A stretch of 64,000 nt of DNA, taken from Eubacteriales bacterium (GTDB lineage Bacteria > Bacillota_A > Clostridia > Saccharofermentanales > DTU023). Below the pieces are notes generated by a model that saw only the letters and a list, made by a program, of their open reading frames with translations, had not been told where the DNA came from and did not search any database. The position numbers and the translations under genes are program-made. The stretch spans positions 122,865 to 186,864 of the forward strand of contig JAUNLO010000001.1 in the NCBI GenBank assembly GCA_030532185.1, read 5' to 3'. Shown here piece after piece: positions 9,335 through 17,926 of the stretch (position 1 is the first letter of the stretch; every line of letters begins with the position of its first letter).

Positions 9335-9989
9335 GTGCTTCTTTCAACCGCCTTATGCTGCTTTGTATGAGACCCGGCTTATAACCTCTTCCCTGCAGGC
9401 GACGTACTAAGCGAGCTTCTGCCGGTCCTCCCGCCAACTCCTCACTGGCTAAAATTTCCTCAAGGGACTCTTGATCACTGGGTAACTTGTCCAGATAAGC
9501 CTCAGCACTTGCTCTGGCCACTCCCTGCTGGAGAAAAAGCGCTAGCATATAGGCCCGCGACTTAGCCCGCTTGCCCTGATGGCGGCGCACTATCTTGGCA
9601 CAGGCCCGCTCATCATCAATATAACCCAGATCAGTCAGGTCGCAGACCACCTCCTGGGCCAGGGCAGAACTGTAACCCTGCTTACGCAGGCGGTCCTGCA
9701 CCTTGCCGGAAGACTTACCTTTATCCAAACCTATGTAACGTACAGCTGCTTCACGGGCCTGCCAGTAAGCAGCTTCTCCCTGGACCACTGGGTGAGAGGG
9801 AGCTGGCTCAAGCCGGTCAGGCTCTGACAAAGAGTCTTTCGAGCTTGCGGGCTTGGCCCCCCTCTCTTTCGCCCCAGTCTCCTTAAAGTCAGCCAGGATG
9901 GCGCGGGCGGCGGCTAAGCGGGCCGCCTTAGCCGGGTCTGTATCCTGACCCTTGAGCTTAGCTTGCTGGTCTGAGCCTAGTTTCTGCAT
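9324..9989 (-). CDS. recX: Regulatory protein RecX, with long N-terminal extension
   Basis: 221 residues. The C-terminal two-thirds (from about residue 75) is RecX-like: AREAAVRYIGLDKGKSSGKVQ, LRKQGYSSALAQEVVCDL, TDLGYIDDERACAKIV, and a final RLQGRGYKPGLIQSSIRRL repeat. RecX binds RecA filaments and tempers their activity. The first roughly 70 residues are charged, low-complexity and outside the family core. The start codon shares one base with the recA stop (TAATG), so recX is translationally coupled to recA, its usual partner. Confidence 0.9.
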   Translation of the reverse strand: MQKLGSDQQAKLKGQDTDPAKAARLAAARAILADFKETGAKERGAKPASSKDSLSEPDRLEPAPSHPVVQGEAAYWQAREAAVRYIGLDKGKSSGKVQDRLRKQGYSSALAQEVVCDLTDLGYIDDERACAKIVRRHQGKRAKSRAYMLALFLQQGVARASAEAYLDKLPSDQESLEEILASEELAGGPAEARLVRRLQGRGYKPGLIQSSIRRLKEAHDQ

Positions 9990-11137
9990 TAAATATCCAG
10001 ATTTAGTAGTTCATCTACATCATCAGTCCCGGGTGCAGAGCTGGCACCGGGAGCTTCTTTACCTGCTTCCAGCCCCGCCTCACCCGGCTCGCCTTCTTCT
10101 TCCTCTGGCATATAGTGGGCGATAATCTGCTGGCGAATATCTGCTGCAATCTCAGACTTTTCTTCCAGCCAGGTCCGGGCATTATCGCGTCCTTGACCCA
10201 TTCTTTCACCCTGATAAGAGTACCAAGACCCAGATTTTTCAATGATGTCTAAGTCGGTGGCCATATCCAAAATGGAGGACTCATCAGAAATTCCCTTGCC
10301 ATATAAGATATCGAATTCGGCCTCTGTGAAGGGCGGGGCCACCTTATTTTTAACTACTCTTACGCGGGTACGAGAACCAATGGAGTCCGTGCCATCCTTG
10401 AGGGTTTCGATCCGGCGTACATCCATACGTACGGAAGCATAGAATTTAAGGGCTCGACCACCTGTAGTAGTTTCAGGGTTACCGAACATGATACCGATCT
10501 TTTCCCGCAACTGGTTGATGAAGATGACCGCAGTTTCAGACTTACCCAAAACGGCAGCCAGTTTCCGCAGAGCTTGTGACATAAGTCTGGCCTGCTGACC
10601 GGGCAGGGAATCTCCCATTTCTCCGTCAATCTCCGCCTTAGGCACCAGAGCAGCCACGGAGTCTACCACGATTAGGTCCACAGCCCCGGACCGGGCTAGG
10701 GCTTCCGTAATTTCTAAGGCCTGTTCTCCATTATCAGGTTGGGAGACAATCAGGCTATCCAAGTCCACCCCAATTCTTTCCGCATAGCTGGGATCGAGGG
10801 CGTGCTCTGCATCAATGAAGGCAGCAATGCCGCCCTCCTCTTGGGCTTCCGCAATCACATGCAGGGCCAGGGTGGTTTTACCGGAAGACTCCGGGCCATA
10901 AATCTCTGTCACCCGTCCCCGAGGAATTCCACCAATGCCTAAAGCCACATCAAGTGCCAGAGCCCCGGTAGAAATGGCGGCTATACGCTCCCGGTGTTCA
11001 TCACCGAGAATTTGAATGGCCCCCTTGCCAAATTGTTTCTCTATCTGATTTAAGGCTAAGTCTAAGGCCGCTTTTCTGGCCTCAGAGCTAACCGGTTCTA
11101 CCTGCTGGGAAGATTTTCCTCCACGTTTCTTTGCCAT
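9989..11137 (-). CDS. recA: Recombinase RecA
   Basis: 382 residues. Walker [16 protein letters not shown] (about residue 80), Walker B region [23 protein letters not shown]2 loop [29 protein letters not shown], and an acidic C-terminus rich in Glu that ends [11 protein letters not shown]. It catalyses strand exchange and triggers LexA cleavage. An ATG follows a GAGAGGA-type site. Upstream at 11170-11198 lies a good sigma-A-like promoter, so recA-recX-rimO likely begin from here. Confidence 0.98.
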   Translation of the reverse strand: MAKKRGGKSSQQVEPVSSEARKAALDLALNQIEKQFGKGAIQILGDEHRERIAAISTGALALDVALGIGGIPRGRVTEIYGPESSGKTTLALHVIAEAQEEGGIAAFIDAEHALDPSYAERIGVDLDSLIVSQPDNGEQALEITEALARSGAVDLIVVDSVAALVPKAEIDGEMGDSLPGQQARLMSQALRKLAAVLGKSETAVIFINQLREKIGIMFGNPETTTGGRALKFYASVRMDVRRIETLKDGTDSIGSRTRVRVVKNKVAPPFTEAEFDILYGKGISDESSILDMATDLDIIEKSGSWYSYQGERMGQGRDNARTWLEEKSEIAADIRQQIIAHYMPEEEEGEPGEAGLEAGKEAPGASSAPGTDDVDELLNLDI

Positions 11138-11169
11138 ATGAAATCCTCTCTTTCTTCTGAGACATTAAA

Positions 11170-11213
11170 ATTATAGTAAAGTCGCAATCTTAGTGCAAGT
11201 AATTTCATGCGAC
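11170..11213 (-). promoter_or_regulatory. Promoter of recA with flanking inverted repeat
   Basis: On the minus strand TTGCAC (11193-11198) and TATAAT (11170-11175) are 17 bases apart, about 35 bases before the recA start. An inverted repeat GTCGCA/TGCGAC (11181-11186 and 11208-11213) brackets the -35 box. No Firmicutes-type LexA box (CGAAC..GTTCG) is visible. Confidence 0.7.
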
Positions 11214-11242
11214 AAGGGTCGACATTCACCGACTAAGTTCAC

Positions 11243-11770
11243 CTAAAGGCTTACTAGCAGGCTAAGGGCGCGGGCCATTCCTTCTCGACAAGCCGCGGCC
11301 TGCACCGAAACCCGATCTCCCGGGAAATGCGAAGTCCAGGTCTCTAGACGTTCACGATAGCTAAGGGCAAAACAGACCGTCCCTACAGGCACCGTAGGCG
11401 TAGCTCCCCCCGGGCCGGCCAGGCCGGTTACCGCTATGGCTAGCTGGGGATGGAGGCAGGCTTGCAGGCCTTGGACCATCTCTGCTGCCACTTGTTCACT
11501 AACTACGCCATAGTTGTTAAGGCTGGAAGCGGCCACCCCAAGGAGGGCCTGCTTCAGCTCTACCGTATAGGTTACTAGTCCGCCCAATAGTGCCAGCGAG
11601 GCTCCCGGTATGCGGCCCAGGGTGGCAGCAATTAAACCCGCCGTGCAGGACTCTGCCGTAGCTAAGCTTTCATGCCTTTGGCTAAGTAGAGAGAGGACCT
11701 GGCGAGCCAGATCCTCAGCATCTTCTAAAATAGCTTTTTCTCCCGCAAAATTATTGACCGCTATGTTCAT
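11243..11770 (-). CDS. CinA C-terminal-domain protein (nicotinamide-nucleotide amidase)
   Basis: About 175 residues consisting only of the CinA C-terminal (PncC-like) domain: ATAESCTAGLIAATLGRIPG near the N-terminus, YGVVSEQVAAEM, and AVTGLAGPGGATPTVPVGT. Family knowledge: this domain deamidates NMN to NaMN in the pyridine nucleotide cycle. The N-terminal MoCF-like COG1058 domain of full CinA is missing. The ATG at 11770 is chosen; an alternative ATG at 11806 would lengthen it by 12 residues and overlap folD more. Neither has a strong ribosome site. The gene overlaps the end of folD by about 20 bases, and recA follows about 105 bases downstream; cinA-recA adjacency is common in Firmicutes. 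Confidence 0.85.
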   Translation of the reverse strand: MNIAVNNFAGEKAILEDAEDLARQVLSLLSQRHESLATAESCTAGLIAATLGRIPGASLALLGGLVTYTVELKQALLGVAASSLNNYGVVSEQVAAEMVQGLQACLHPQLAIAVTGLAGPGGATPTVPVGTVCFALSYRERLETWTSHFPGDRVSVQAAACREGMARALSLLVSL

Positions 11771-12602
11771 GGTAGGCAGCCAGAGTAGCTTGCAGCAAGA
11801 CGGCATTGGTTACAGTACCCACGCCGCCCGGTACCGGGGTAATGGCCTTAACCTTACCTTCTACGTCAGCAAAGTCTACGTCCCCGCAGAGTTTACCTTC
11901 TTCATCCAGGTTAATCGCCACATCGATAATAATCTGGTCGGGGTTGGTGTAGCTGCTATCCACCAGCTTGGCCTTGCCAACAGCAGTGACTAGAATATCT
12001 GCCTGCCGGGAGAGACCAGGCAAATCTTTAGAGCGGGAGTGGCACATGGTTACTGTGCAGTTGTCCTTCTGCAGAAGAATAGAAACCGGCTTACCCACTA
12101 CATTAGAGCGACCGATAACTACAGCATGCTTGCCTTCGAGGGGAACCTGCATGGCGTGGAGGATTTCCATAACGGCCTGGGGGGTGCAAGGTACGAAGCC
12201 CTTATCGCCCACAAACAGCTTACCGGCATTCACAATGGTCACGCCCTCAACATCTTTTTCAAAGGCAATTTTTTCCGTGACAGTTTTAATATCAATGTGC
12301 TTGGGCATGGGCATCTGGAGGATAATACCGTCAACATTGGGGTCCTGGTTGAGCTTGTCCATCTCCTCCAGCACCTGGTCTTGGCTGAGGTCCAAGTCTA
12401 ATTGATGAACGGTGCAGATAAATCCCACCTTCTCACCCGCCTTCTGAATGTTGCGCACATAGGTGCCGGAAGCCGGATCATCATTCATACGTACAATGGC
12501 CAGACCGGGGACACGCTTACCCTGGGCCTTCAGTTCATCAACATCTGCTTTGATTTTCGCCTTAATTTCATCAGCGATAGGCTTACCTTTGATAATTTCC
12601 AT
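11751..12602 (-). CDS. folD: Methylenetetrahydrofolate dehydrogenase / cyclohydrolase FolD
   Basis: 283 residues. Conserved FolD blocks: PASGTYVRNIQKAGEKVG (catalytic region with Tyr and Lys), GIILQMPMPKHI, the NADP site VIGRSNVVGKPVSILL, and PVPGGVGTVTNAVL near the C-terminus (a slight variant of the usual PGGVGPMT). Interconverts 5,10-methylene-, methenyl- and 10-formyl-THF in the cytosol. AGAAAGAGGAAAAA precedes the ATG. It is followed by the overlapping cinA-like gene. Confidence 0.96.
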   Translation of the reverse strand: MEIIKGKPIADEIKAKIKADVDELKAQGKRVPGLAIVRMNDDPASGTYVRNIQKAGEKVGFICTVHQLDLDLSQDQVLEEMDKLNQDPNVDGIILQMPMPKHIDIKTVTEKIAFEKDVEGVTIVNAGKLFVGDKGFVPCTPQAVMEILHAMQVPLEGKHAVVIGRSNVVGKPVSILLQKDNCTVTMCHSRSKDLPGLSRQADILVTAVGKAKLVDSSYTNPDQIIIDVAINLDEEGKLCGDVDFADVEGKVKAITPVPGGVGTVTNAVLLQATLAAYHEHSGQ

Positions 12603-12694
12603 TTTTTCCTCTTTCTGCTAGAAGTGTATCCCTGCATCGGGGGCAGGCGATTACAGTTTTTATTCACAAGGGCTTGGTACAAGACTGCCCCAGT

Positions 12695-15460
12695 TTAACT
12701 ATTTAACTCTATAATTTCTTGAGCTTCGGCCCGGTCGATAGTTAGCTTGCGGGGCTTACTACCCTCAAAGGGGCCAATCCAACCCCGCTCATGCATGGTA
12801 TCTATCAGGCGGCCTGCCCGCGGATAACCGACATTGAGTCGTCTTTGCAGCAAGGAGGTGGAGGCGTAACCACTATCGAGGACCGTTTGCAGGGCCTCGT
12901 AGATTAGATCATCTTCCTCCTCATCCTCGCCCCCACTGCCACTAGTTTCCACCTGGGGATTTGCTACTTTATCCAGGTCTCGTTTCAAGGACTCATTGTA
13001 TTCTGTACTGTATAGCCCCTTCAAGTAAGACACGACCTTCTCCACCTCCCCATCGGTAACAAAGGCGCCCTGACCCCGCAAAGGCTTGGCTGCCGATTGA
13101 GGGTAATAAAGCATATCCCCCTTACCCAAGAGTTTCTCGGCCCCCACCATATCTAAGATGGTGCGCGAGTCTACCTGGGAGGTAACGGCAAAGGAGATGC
13201 GCGAGGGAATATTGGCTTTGATGACCCCCGTGATAACGTTAACGGAGGGTCGCTGGGTGGCAATAATCAAGTGAATACCTGCAGCCCTGGCCATGGCAGT
13301 AAGGCGGGCAATAGCACTTTCTACCTCCTTAGCCGTGGTAGCCATGAGGTCAGAAAGTTCGTCAATAACCAGTAAAATTAAGGGCAGATGCTCGCCATCC
13401 TCAATGGCTTCTTCTTGAACTAACTCATTGTAGGCCTTGAAATCACGCACAGAATTATCTGCAAAGAGTCGGTAGCGTCTCTCCATCTCCTGCACAGCCC
13501 ACTCTAAAGCCCCATAAGCTTTTTTGGGGTCGGTAACTACAGGGGTCTCTAAATGAGGGATGCCGTTATAAACCGAGAGCTCTACCACCTTGGGATCAAT
13601 CATAATGAGGCGGAGGTCACGGGGGGAGGCCTTGTAGAGTAAGGAAATCAGTATGGAGTTTATACAGACAGATTTACCAGACCCGGTAGCCCCCGCAATC
13701 AAGAGGTGGGGCATGGAGGCCAAATCACAAAGGATAGGATCTCCTTGAATATTACGGCCTAAAGCTGCCGTGATGAGGCTCTTGCTTTGCCTAAATTCCC
13801 TGCTCTCCAAAAGATTGCGTAAACGGACTGCCTTGGTCTTCTTGTTGGGAATCTCGATACCCACAGCTGACTTACCCGGTATAGGAGCTTCGATCCGCAC
13901 GGAGGTGGCTGCCAGAGCTAAGGCAATATCATCTGATAGTTTAACGATATTAGACACCTTGACCCCGGGTCCGGGTTTCACTTCAAAACGTGAAATGGTA
14001 GGGCCGGTCATAAAATTTACCACCTTGGCCTCAACGCCGAACTCGTGCAAGGTTTTCTCCAGTTTGGCCCCTAAGAGGCGAATTTCTTCCTTATTTTCTG
14101 CTTCCCCTTCCTGCTTATCCGCTATCAGGAGATTGGTAGAAGGTGGTAGATATGGCGTAAAAATATCAGTTTGTCCCGCCTTGGTCTTGCCTTTGCTGCG
14201 CTGAGAAGGGCGGTCTGCCGCCCGGTCTTCCCAGTCCTCACGGCCGTGTGCTCCCAGATTATCCTCACCTTCCTGAATCCGGGCCGCAATTTGCGCTAAG
14301 TCTCCTCCCTCAGCTTTCAAGTTGGGAGCCGGCTCCCTCACCCCCTGGCTTTCTTGTTTACCCAAGTTTGACTCTGCCTCCCTAGTCTCCCCTTGGGCAT
14401 ACATGAGATAGTCTTCCTTAAGAGGGATAAAGGCTGCTCGAATGCCTACTTCTGGCTGAGTGGCCTCAGGCTGAGCCGGGTGCCCAGGAAACGGGCGGGG
14501 GCGGACCCTCTCAGGACGCCTCTCACCTTGCAGGGTGTAGGCTAGGCTGGGCGGGTTGCCAAAATCATCTTTAAGCCAATTGCCTTGGGGAAAGTCAAAG
14601 GCTAATTTAGTCGTTTCCGCTGCCGGTGGGGGCTCCGGGACGACAGTCTGAGCTTGACCCTCCCCTTGCGGGTCGACTCCAAATTCAAAATCGGAAGCCT
14701 CCTCGTAGTCCGAGGCTTGCCTCGCTTCTGCTTTAGCTTCTTGCATGGTCTTTCTTTTCTCCCTTACTTCTTTGCCCCAACTACCCAGAAGATGGCCGGT
14801 TTGGCTTACCTTATTGGCCGTGACCAGAAAGGTCTTACGCCAGGAAACGCCAAAAATGAGGATGGCCAAAGCCAAGAGCATAGGTATCAGAATAATGAGG
14901 CTGCCTGTCTTTCCTACCAGGGCAATAAGCCCTGCTGCCTGCAAATTGCCCACTAGGCCACCTGACCACCAGGCATAACGGCTGAGCAGCCCTGGTTTGC
15001 TACCGGACTCCCAGTAGAGTTTGACAGCTTCCCAGGCCGATTGCCTCCCCTCCTTGAGGCTGGCCGTAGCCAGGAGGTCTAAGTCCAGGCTGAGGACTGA
15101 CAACAGGCTTAGGACCAAGAGGATAAAAATAAGAAGATAGAAATATTGTTTACCTAAGCGAGCCTTGTCCTTCTGCCAATAGGCTGTCCCCGCCAAAAAT
15201 AGGAAGAGGAGAGGCAGGGCCAAACCAAAGCTACCTAAAAAACCCAAGGCCAAACTGGAAAAACCCCGACCTAGGGCACCGGTTACCCGAGAGGGGGCCC
15301 AGAGGAGGAAACCCAAAAGCAGGCCTAAGCCCAAAAGGAGTATGGCAAAAAGTTCCGACGTTTTGTCGCCAGACTCCTGCCGGCTGTTTAAGTCTACTTG
15401 ATCCTCTAGGGTGTCTTGAGAGGGGCGCTCTCTTTCTTCTCCTTGTTTAGCCTTAGGCAC
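12695..15460 (-). CDS. ftsK: DNA translocase FtsK/SpoIIIE
   Basis: 921 residues. N-terminal membrane part with about four hydrophobic segments (residues about 35-200), a Glu/Pro/Gln-rich linker (about 230-430), then the RecA-like motor with Walker A GATGSGKSVCINS and Walker B LILLVIDELSDLM, ATQRPSVNVITGVIKANIP, and a C-terminal winged-helix gamma domain (LLQRRLNVGYPRAGRLIDTM). It pumps DNA at the division septum, or into a forespore in sporulating relatives; nothing here decides which. Its start overlaps the end of the RNase HI-NUDIX gene by eight bases. Confidence 0.95.
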   Translation of the reverse strand: MPKAKQGEERERPSQDTLEDQVDLNSRQESGDKTSELFAILLLGLGLLLGFLLWAPSRVTGALGRGFSSLALGFLGSFGLALPLLFLFLAGTAYWQKDKARLGKQYFYLLIFILLVLSLLSVLSLDLDLLATASLKEGRQSAWEAVKLYWESGSKPGLLSRYAWWSGGLVGNLQAAGLIALVGKTGSLIILIPMLLALAILIFGVSWRKTFLVTANKVSQTGHLLGSWGKEVREKRKTMQEAKAEARQASDYEEASDFEFGVDPQGEGQAQTVVPEPPPAAETTKLAFDFPQGNWLKDDFGNPPSLAYTLQGERRPERVRPRPFPGHPAQPEATQPEVGIRAAFIPLKEDYLMYAQGETREAESNLGKQESQGVREPAPNLKAEGGDLAQIAARIQEGEDNLGAHGREDWEDRAADRPSQRSKGKTKAGQTDIFTPYLPPSTNLLIADKQEGEAENKEEIRLLGAKLEKTLHEFGVEAKVVNFMTGPTISRFEVKPGPGVKVSNIVKLSDDIALALAATSVRIEAPIPGKSAVGIEIPNKKTKAVRLRNLLESREFRQSKSLITAALGRNIQGDPILCDLASMPHLLIAGATGSGKSVCINSILISLLYKASPRDLRLIMIDPKVVELSVYNGIPHLETPVVTDPKKAYGALEWAVQEMERRYRLFADNSVRDFKAYNELVQEEAIEDGEHLPLILLVIDELSDLMATTAKEVESAIARLTAMARAAGIHLIIATQRPSVNVITGVIKANIPSRISFAVTSQVDSRTILDMVGAEKLLGKGDMLYYPQSAAKPLRGQGAFVTDGEVEKVVSYLKGLYSTEYNESLKRDLDKVANPQVETSGSGGEDEEEDDLIYEALQTVLDSGYASTSLLQRRLNVGYPRAGRLIDTMHERGWIGPFEGSKPRKLTIDRAEAQEIIELNS

Positions 15461-16607
15461 CGGTGCCTCCCTTCCTGCGCCTTAAGCAGTCTTGGGCTGC
15501 TAAGATACCGCTTAGGGTTTTAGCATCTTTAATTTCTAAGTCACGGCATGCCTGCAAGGCCTGATCCATAGACATTTTAGAGAGGTTGAGAAATTCATCT
15601 TCATCCAAATTTTGTTGGCCAAACGACAAATCTTCTGCCAAATAGAGATGGATTACTTCCGTAGTGTAGCCAGGTGAGACAAAAAACTCTGCCAGCTTGC
15701 ACCAGCTATTGGCATGGCAACCTGTCTCTTCCGCAAGTTCCCGTTGGGCAGCCTGCAAGGGGTCTTCTCCAGGCTCTAGGCAACCCGCAGGAAGCTCTAA
15801 AACGACCATGTTTGCCGCCAGGCGAAATTGGCTCACGAGGAGAATTTCTTGGTCCTCAGTCAGGGCTACAATAGCCACCCCCCCACCATGATGGACTATT
15901 TCTCGCTTAGCGGCTTTACCGGCCGCCGTTTTAATCTCGTAGTGGTGGACATCAATAATACGTCCGCTAAAGATAGGCTCATCCTTAATTATTTCTTCCC
16001 TCAGCTGGGTAAAATGCTGGACCGGGACTTGTCCCAAGTCGTCACCTTTCCCCCCTACTCCAGGCGAGGCTGAAGAAAGAGCTTGGCTGGAAGCAGGCTG
16101 GACAGGAGTATCAGGCATGGTTTCCTGGCCTACCACCGCATCTGGGACTGGCATGGAATCTCTGTGGGCCTTGATAAGGCCACGCGCTAGTTCATCGCAA
16201 CGATTATTGTAGTGATTATCCGCATGGCCCTTGACCTTGTGCCAAGTGACCTCGTGCTGTTGGGTTAAACTGAGTAATTCCTGCCACAAATCCATATTGC
16301 TTACAGGATTACCCGCGGCATTTTTCCAACCCTTGGCCTGCCAATTAGCTAGCCAACCCTTATTAAAACCGGAAACTAAGTAGGCAGAATCTGAATAGAG
16401 GTCAACCTTGCAGGGTTGTTTGAGGGCCTTTAGCCCCTCCACAGCCGCCTGCAACTCCATGCGGTTATTGGTCGTCTCTGCCACAAAGCCGGATATGGCT
16501 TTTTCAATTTCCCCGAATATCAAGATAGCAGCCCAGGCGCCGGGTCCCGGGTTACCGGAACAAGCACCATCTGTATAAATTGTTACTTGGACTTTATCAG
16601 ACTTCAT
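15453..16607 (-). CDS. Ribonuclease HI fused to an ADP-ribose pyrophosphatase-type NUDIX domain
   Basis: 384 residues from the ATG at 16607, which has AAAAGGAGG just upstream (spacing short, three to four bases); a TTG 45 bases earlier is the alternative. Residues about 1-145 are RNase HI with all four catalytic acids in context: TDGACSGNPGPGAWA, NRMELQAA, YSDSAYLV and CDELARG. A Pro/Ser/Gln-rich linker follows. Residues about 205-365 are NUDIX: GGGVAIVALTEDQEILLVSQFR, then the Nudix box GCLEPGEDPLQAAQ-RELAEETG, and an ADP-ribose pyrophosphatase-like SPGYTTEVIHLYLAE stretch. One continuous frame joins both. RNase HI removes RNA from RNA-DNA hybrids; NudF-like enzymes hydrolyse ADP-ribose. The combined function is unknown. 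Ends inside the ftsK start. Confidence 0.92.
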   Translation of the reverse strand: MKSDKVQVTIYTDGACSGNPGPGAWAAILIFGEIEKAISGFVAETTNNRMELQAAVEGLKALKQPCKVDLYSDSAYLVSGFNKGWLANWQAKGWKNAAGNPVSNMDLWQELLSLTQQHEVTWHKVKGHADNHYNNRCDELARGLIKAHRDSMPVPDAVVGQETMPDTPVQPASSQALSSASPGVGGKGDDLGQVPVQHFTQLREEIIKDEPIFSGRIIDVHHYEIKTAAGKAAKREIVHHGGGVAIVALTEDQEILLVSQFRLAANMVVLELPAGCLEPGEDPLQAAQRELAEETGCHANSWCKLAEFFVSPGYTTEVIHLYLAEDLSFGQQNLDEDEFLNLSKMSMDQALQACRDLEIKDAKTLSGILAAQDCLRRRKGGTGA

Positions 16608-16770
16608 AGGCCTCCTTTTAGTGCTGCCAGTCTTGCTAGAGCCTGGGCGCAAACTCTTTTAATTATAACATAGTAGCCCTTTAACTCATCTGCCCCTGCC
16701 TTTGGCAGAGCCCCGCAAGCCTCCCTCCCTGCTCTCCCCTCGCTAGACTTCTCCCAGTCTCAAGAAGTAT

Positions 16771-16799
16771 TTGACTAAGAACTTTTTCCTTGCTATCAT
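16771..16799 (+). promoter_or_regulatory. Promoter of tRNA-Trp
   Basis: TTGACT (16771-16776), 17-base spacer, TATCAT (16794-16799), ending 18 bases before the tRNA. Confidence 0.8.
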
Positions 16800-16817
16800 A
16801 AGTTGCGTTTTAGACAT

Positions 16818-16892
16818 AGGGGAGTGGCTCAACGGTAGAGCAACGGTCTCCAAAACCGTCGGTTGCGGGTTCAAATCCTGTCTCCCCTGCCA
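16818..16892 (+). tRNA. tRNA-Trp (CCA anticodon)
   Basis: 75 bases with a seven-pair acceptor stem AGGGGAG/CTCCCCT, D-arm GGCTCAACGGTAGAGC, anticodon loop CTCCAAA (anticodon CCA), T-arm GGGTTCAAATCC and an encoded 3' CCA after discriminator G. Monocistronic, with its own promoter and terminator. Confidence 0.97.
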
Positions 16893-16893
16893 T

Positions 16894-16928
16894 AAATCCT
16901 GGCCCTGGCTGCCAGGATTTTTCTTTTT
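16894..16928 (+). terminator. Terminator of tRNA-Trp
   Basis: Stem AAATCCTGG/CCAGGATTT followed by TTCTTTTT, immediately after the tRNA. Confidence 0.85.
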
Positions 16929-17026
16929 AGAGACTAGTACTCTATCCTGAGGGCATTTTCTTAATTCTATATATATGTTATTTTGTGATTAAGCAGGATT
17001 AGCCAGGACCCCTACAGGTGAATTAC

Positions 17027-17638
17027 ATGTCCAAGTCACAAGAAACCAAAGTCCTTATAGCCCAAGCTTTAAAAGAGCTCATGCCTGAGTTGCCCTTTGA
17101 CAAAATTTCGGTGACCAGAATCTGCCAAGAAGCTCAGGTTCATCGTAAAACCTTCTACTATCATTTCCAAGATAAATACGACCTAGTCAATTGGATTTAC
17201 GATACCGAGGTAGCGGAGTTAAAGCAGCTAGATCAAAACTCCAGGGACCCCGAGGAAGTTTTGGCCTTCTTTAAAGCTATCTGCCACTATTTGTACAATA
17301 ATAGGGCTTTCTACCACAAGGCCCTCCAGATTGAGGGGCAAAACTCTTTCCTAGACCACTTCTACAGCCTGACCCGTCCCCTGGTACGTGAGAGGCTGGC
17401 CCTCCTGATGGGCACGAGCAAGATTGACGATTTTACTACAGATTTCTTCACGGATGCTATTGTAGCAGCCCTGGAAAACTGGCTCTTACAAAAACACCCT
17501 ATGACGGCAGATGATTTCATACATAGAGTGCTGCGCATTATTCATACAAGTGCCGAAACCATTGCAGCCTTAGACCGTAAATATGCTTACGAATTAGAGT
17601 TTGGTTTAAAGAACGACCAGCCCGACTCTCAAGGCTGA
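17027..17638 (+). CDS. TetR/AcrR-family transcriptional regulator
   Basis: 203 residues from the ATG at 17027, preceded by AGGTGAATTAC; a GTG nine bases earlier is possible. N-terminal helix-turn-helix of the TetR class: ALKELMPELPFDKISVTRIC, then QEAQVHRKTFYYHFQDKYDL (about residues 10-55). The C-terminal part resembles the TetR_C_8 type domain seen in DhaS-like regulators. The effector is unknown. The radical SAM gene follows on the same strand after 288 bases, suggesting but not proving that it is the target. Confidence 0.9.
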   Translation: MSKSQETKVLIAQALKELMPELPFDKISVTRICQEAQVHRKTFYYHFQDKYDLVNWIYDTEVAELKQLDQNSRDPEEVLAFFKAICHYLYNNRAFYHKALQIEGQNSFLDHFYSLTRPLVRERLALLMGTSKIDDFTTDFFTDAIVAALENWLLQKHPMTADDFIHRVLRIIHTSAETIAALDRKYAYELEFGLKNDQPDSQG

Positions 17639-17926
17639 ATTTTTCACCATTTTGTTACAAGTGGCTAAAAATAACCTTTTTTACTGGAATAATCAACTTA
17701 ATTTGTAACACTTTCCCCTAATTGGCTAGCTAAAGCTTTAGACAGCCCCCTCCCAGCTTTTTAGAATTGAACTTAGTCCTTGGCCTCTGGACTTGTAGCT
17801 TCGGGCTCTTTCCTGCTGTATCAAGCACATTTCTCGGACAAGGACTTAAGAAAGGAGTGGGTTTGCCCATATCTCCTAAGCCATTACTTAGGGTTCTCCC
17901 AGCTTGTGGCAAGCCTAAAGTAGTTA
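17639..17926 (+). promoter_or_regulatory. Intergenic region between tetR and the radical SAM gene, with inverted TGTTACAA elements
   Basis: 288 bases without a convincing gene. It holds an inverted pair TGTTACAA (17653-17660) and TTGTAACA (17703-17710), the first lying in the palindrome TTGTTACAA. These are plausible TetR operators. No confident -35/-10 pair was found, and there is no clear ribosome site before the ATG at 17927. Confidence 0.4.
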
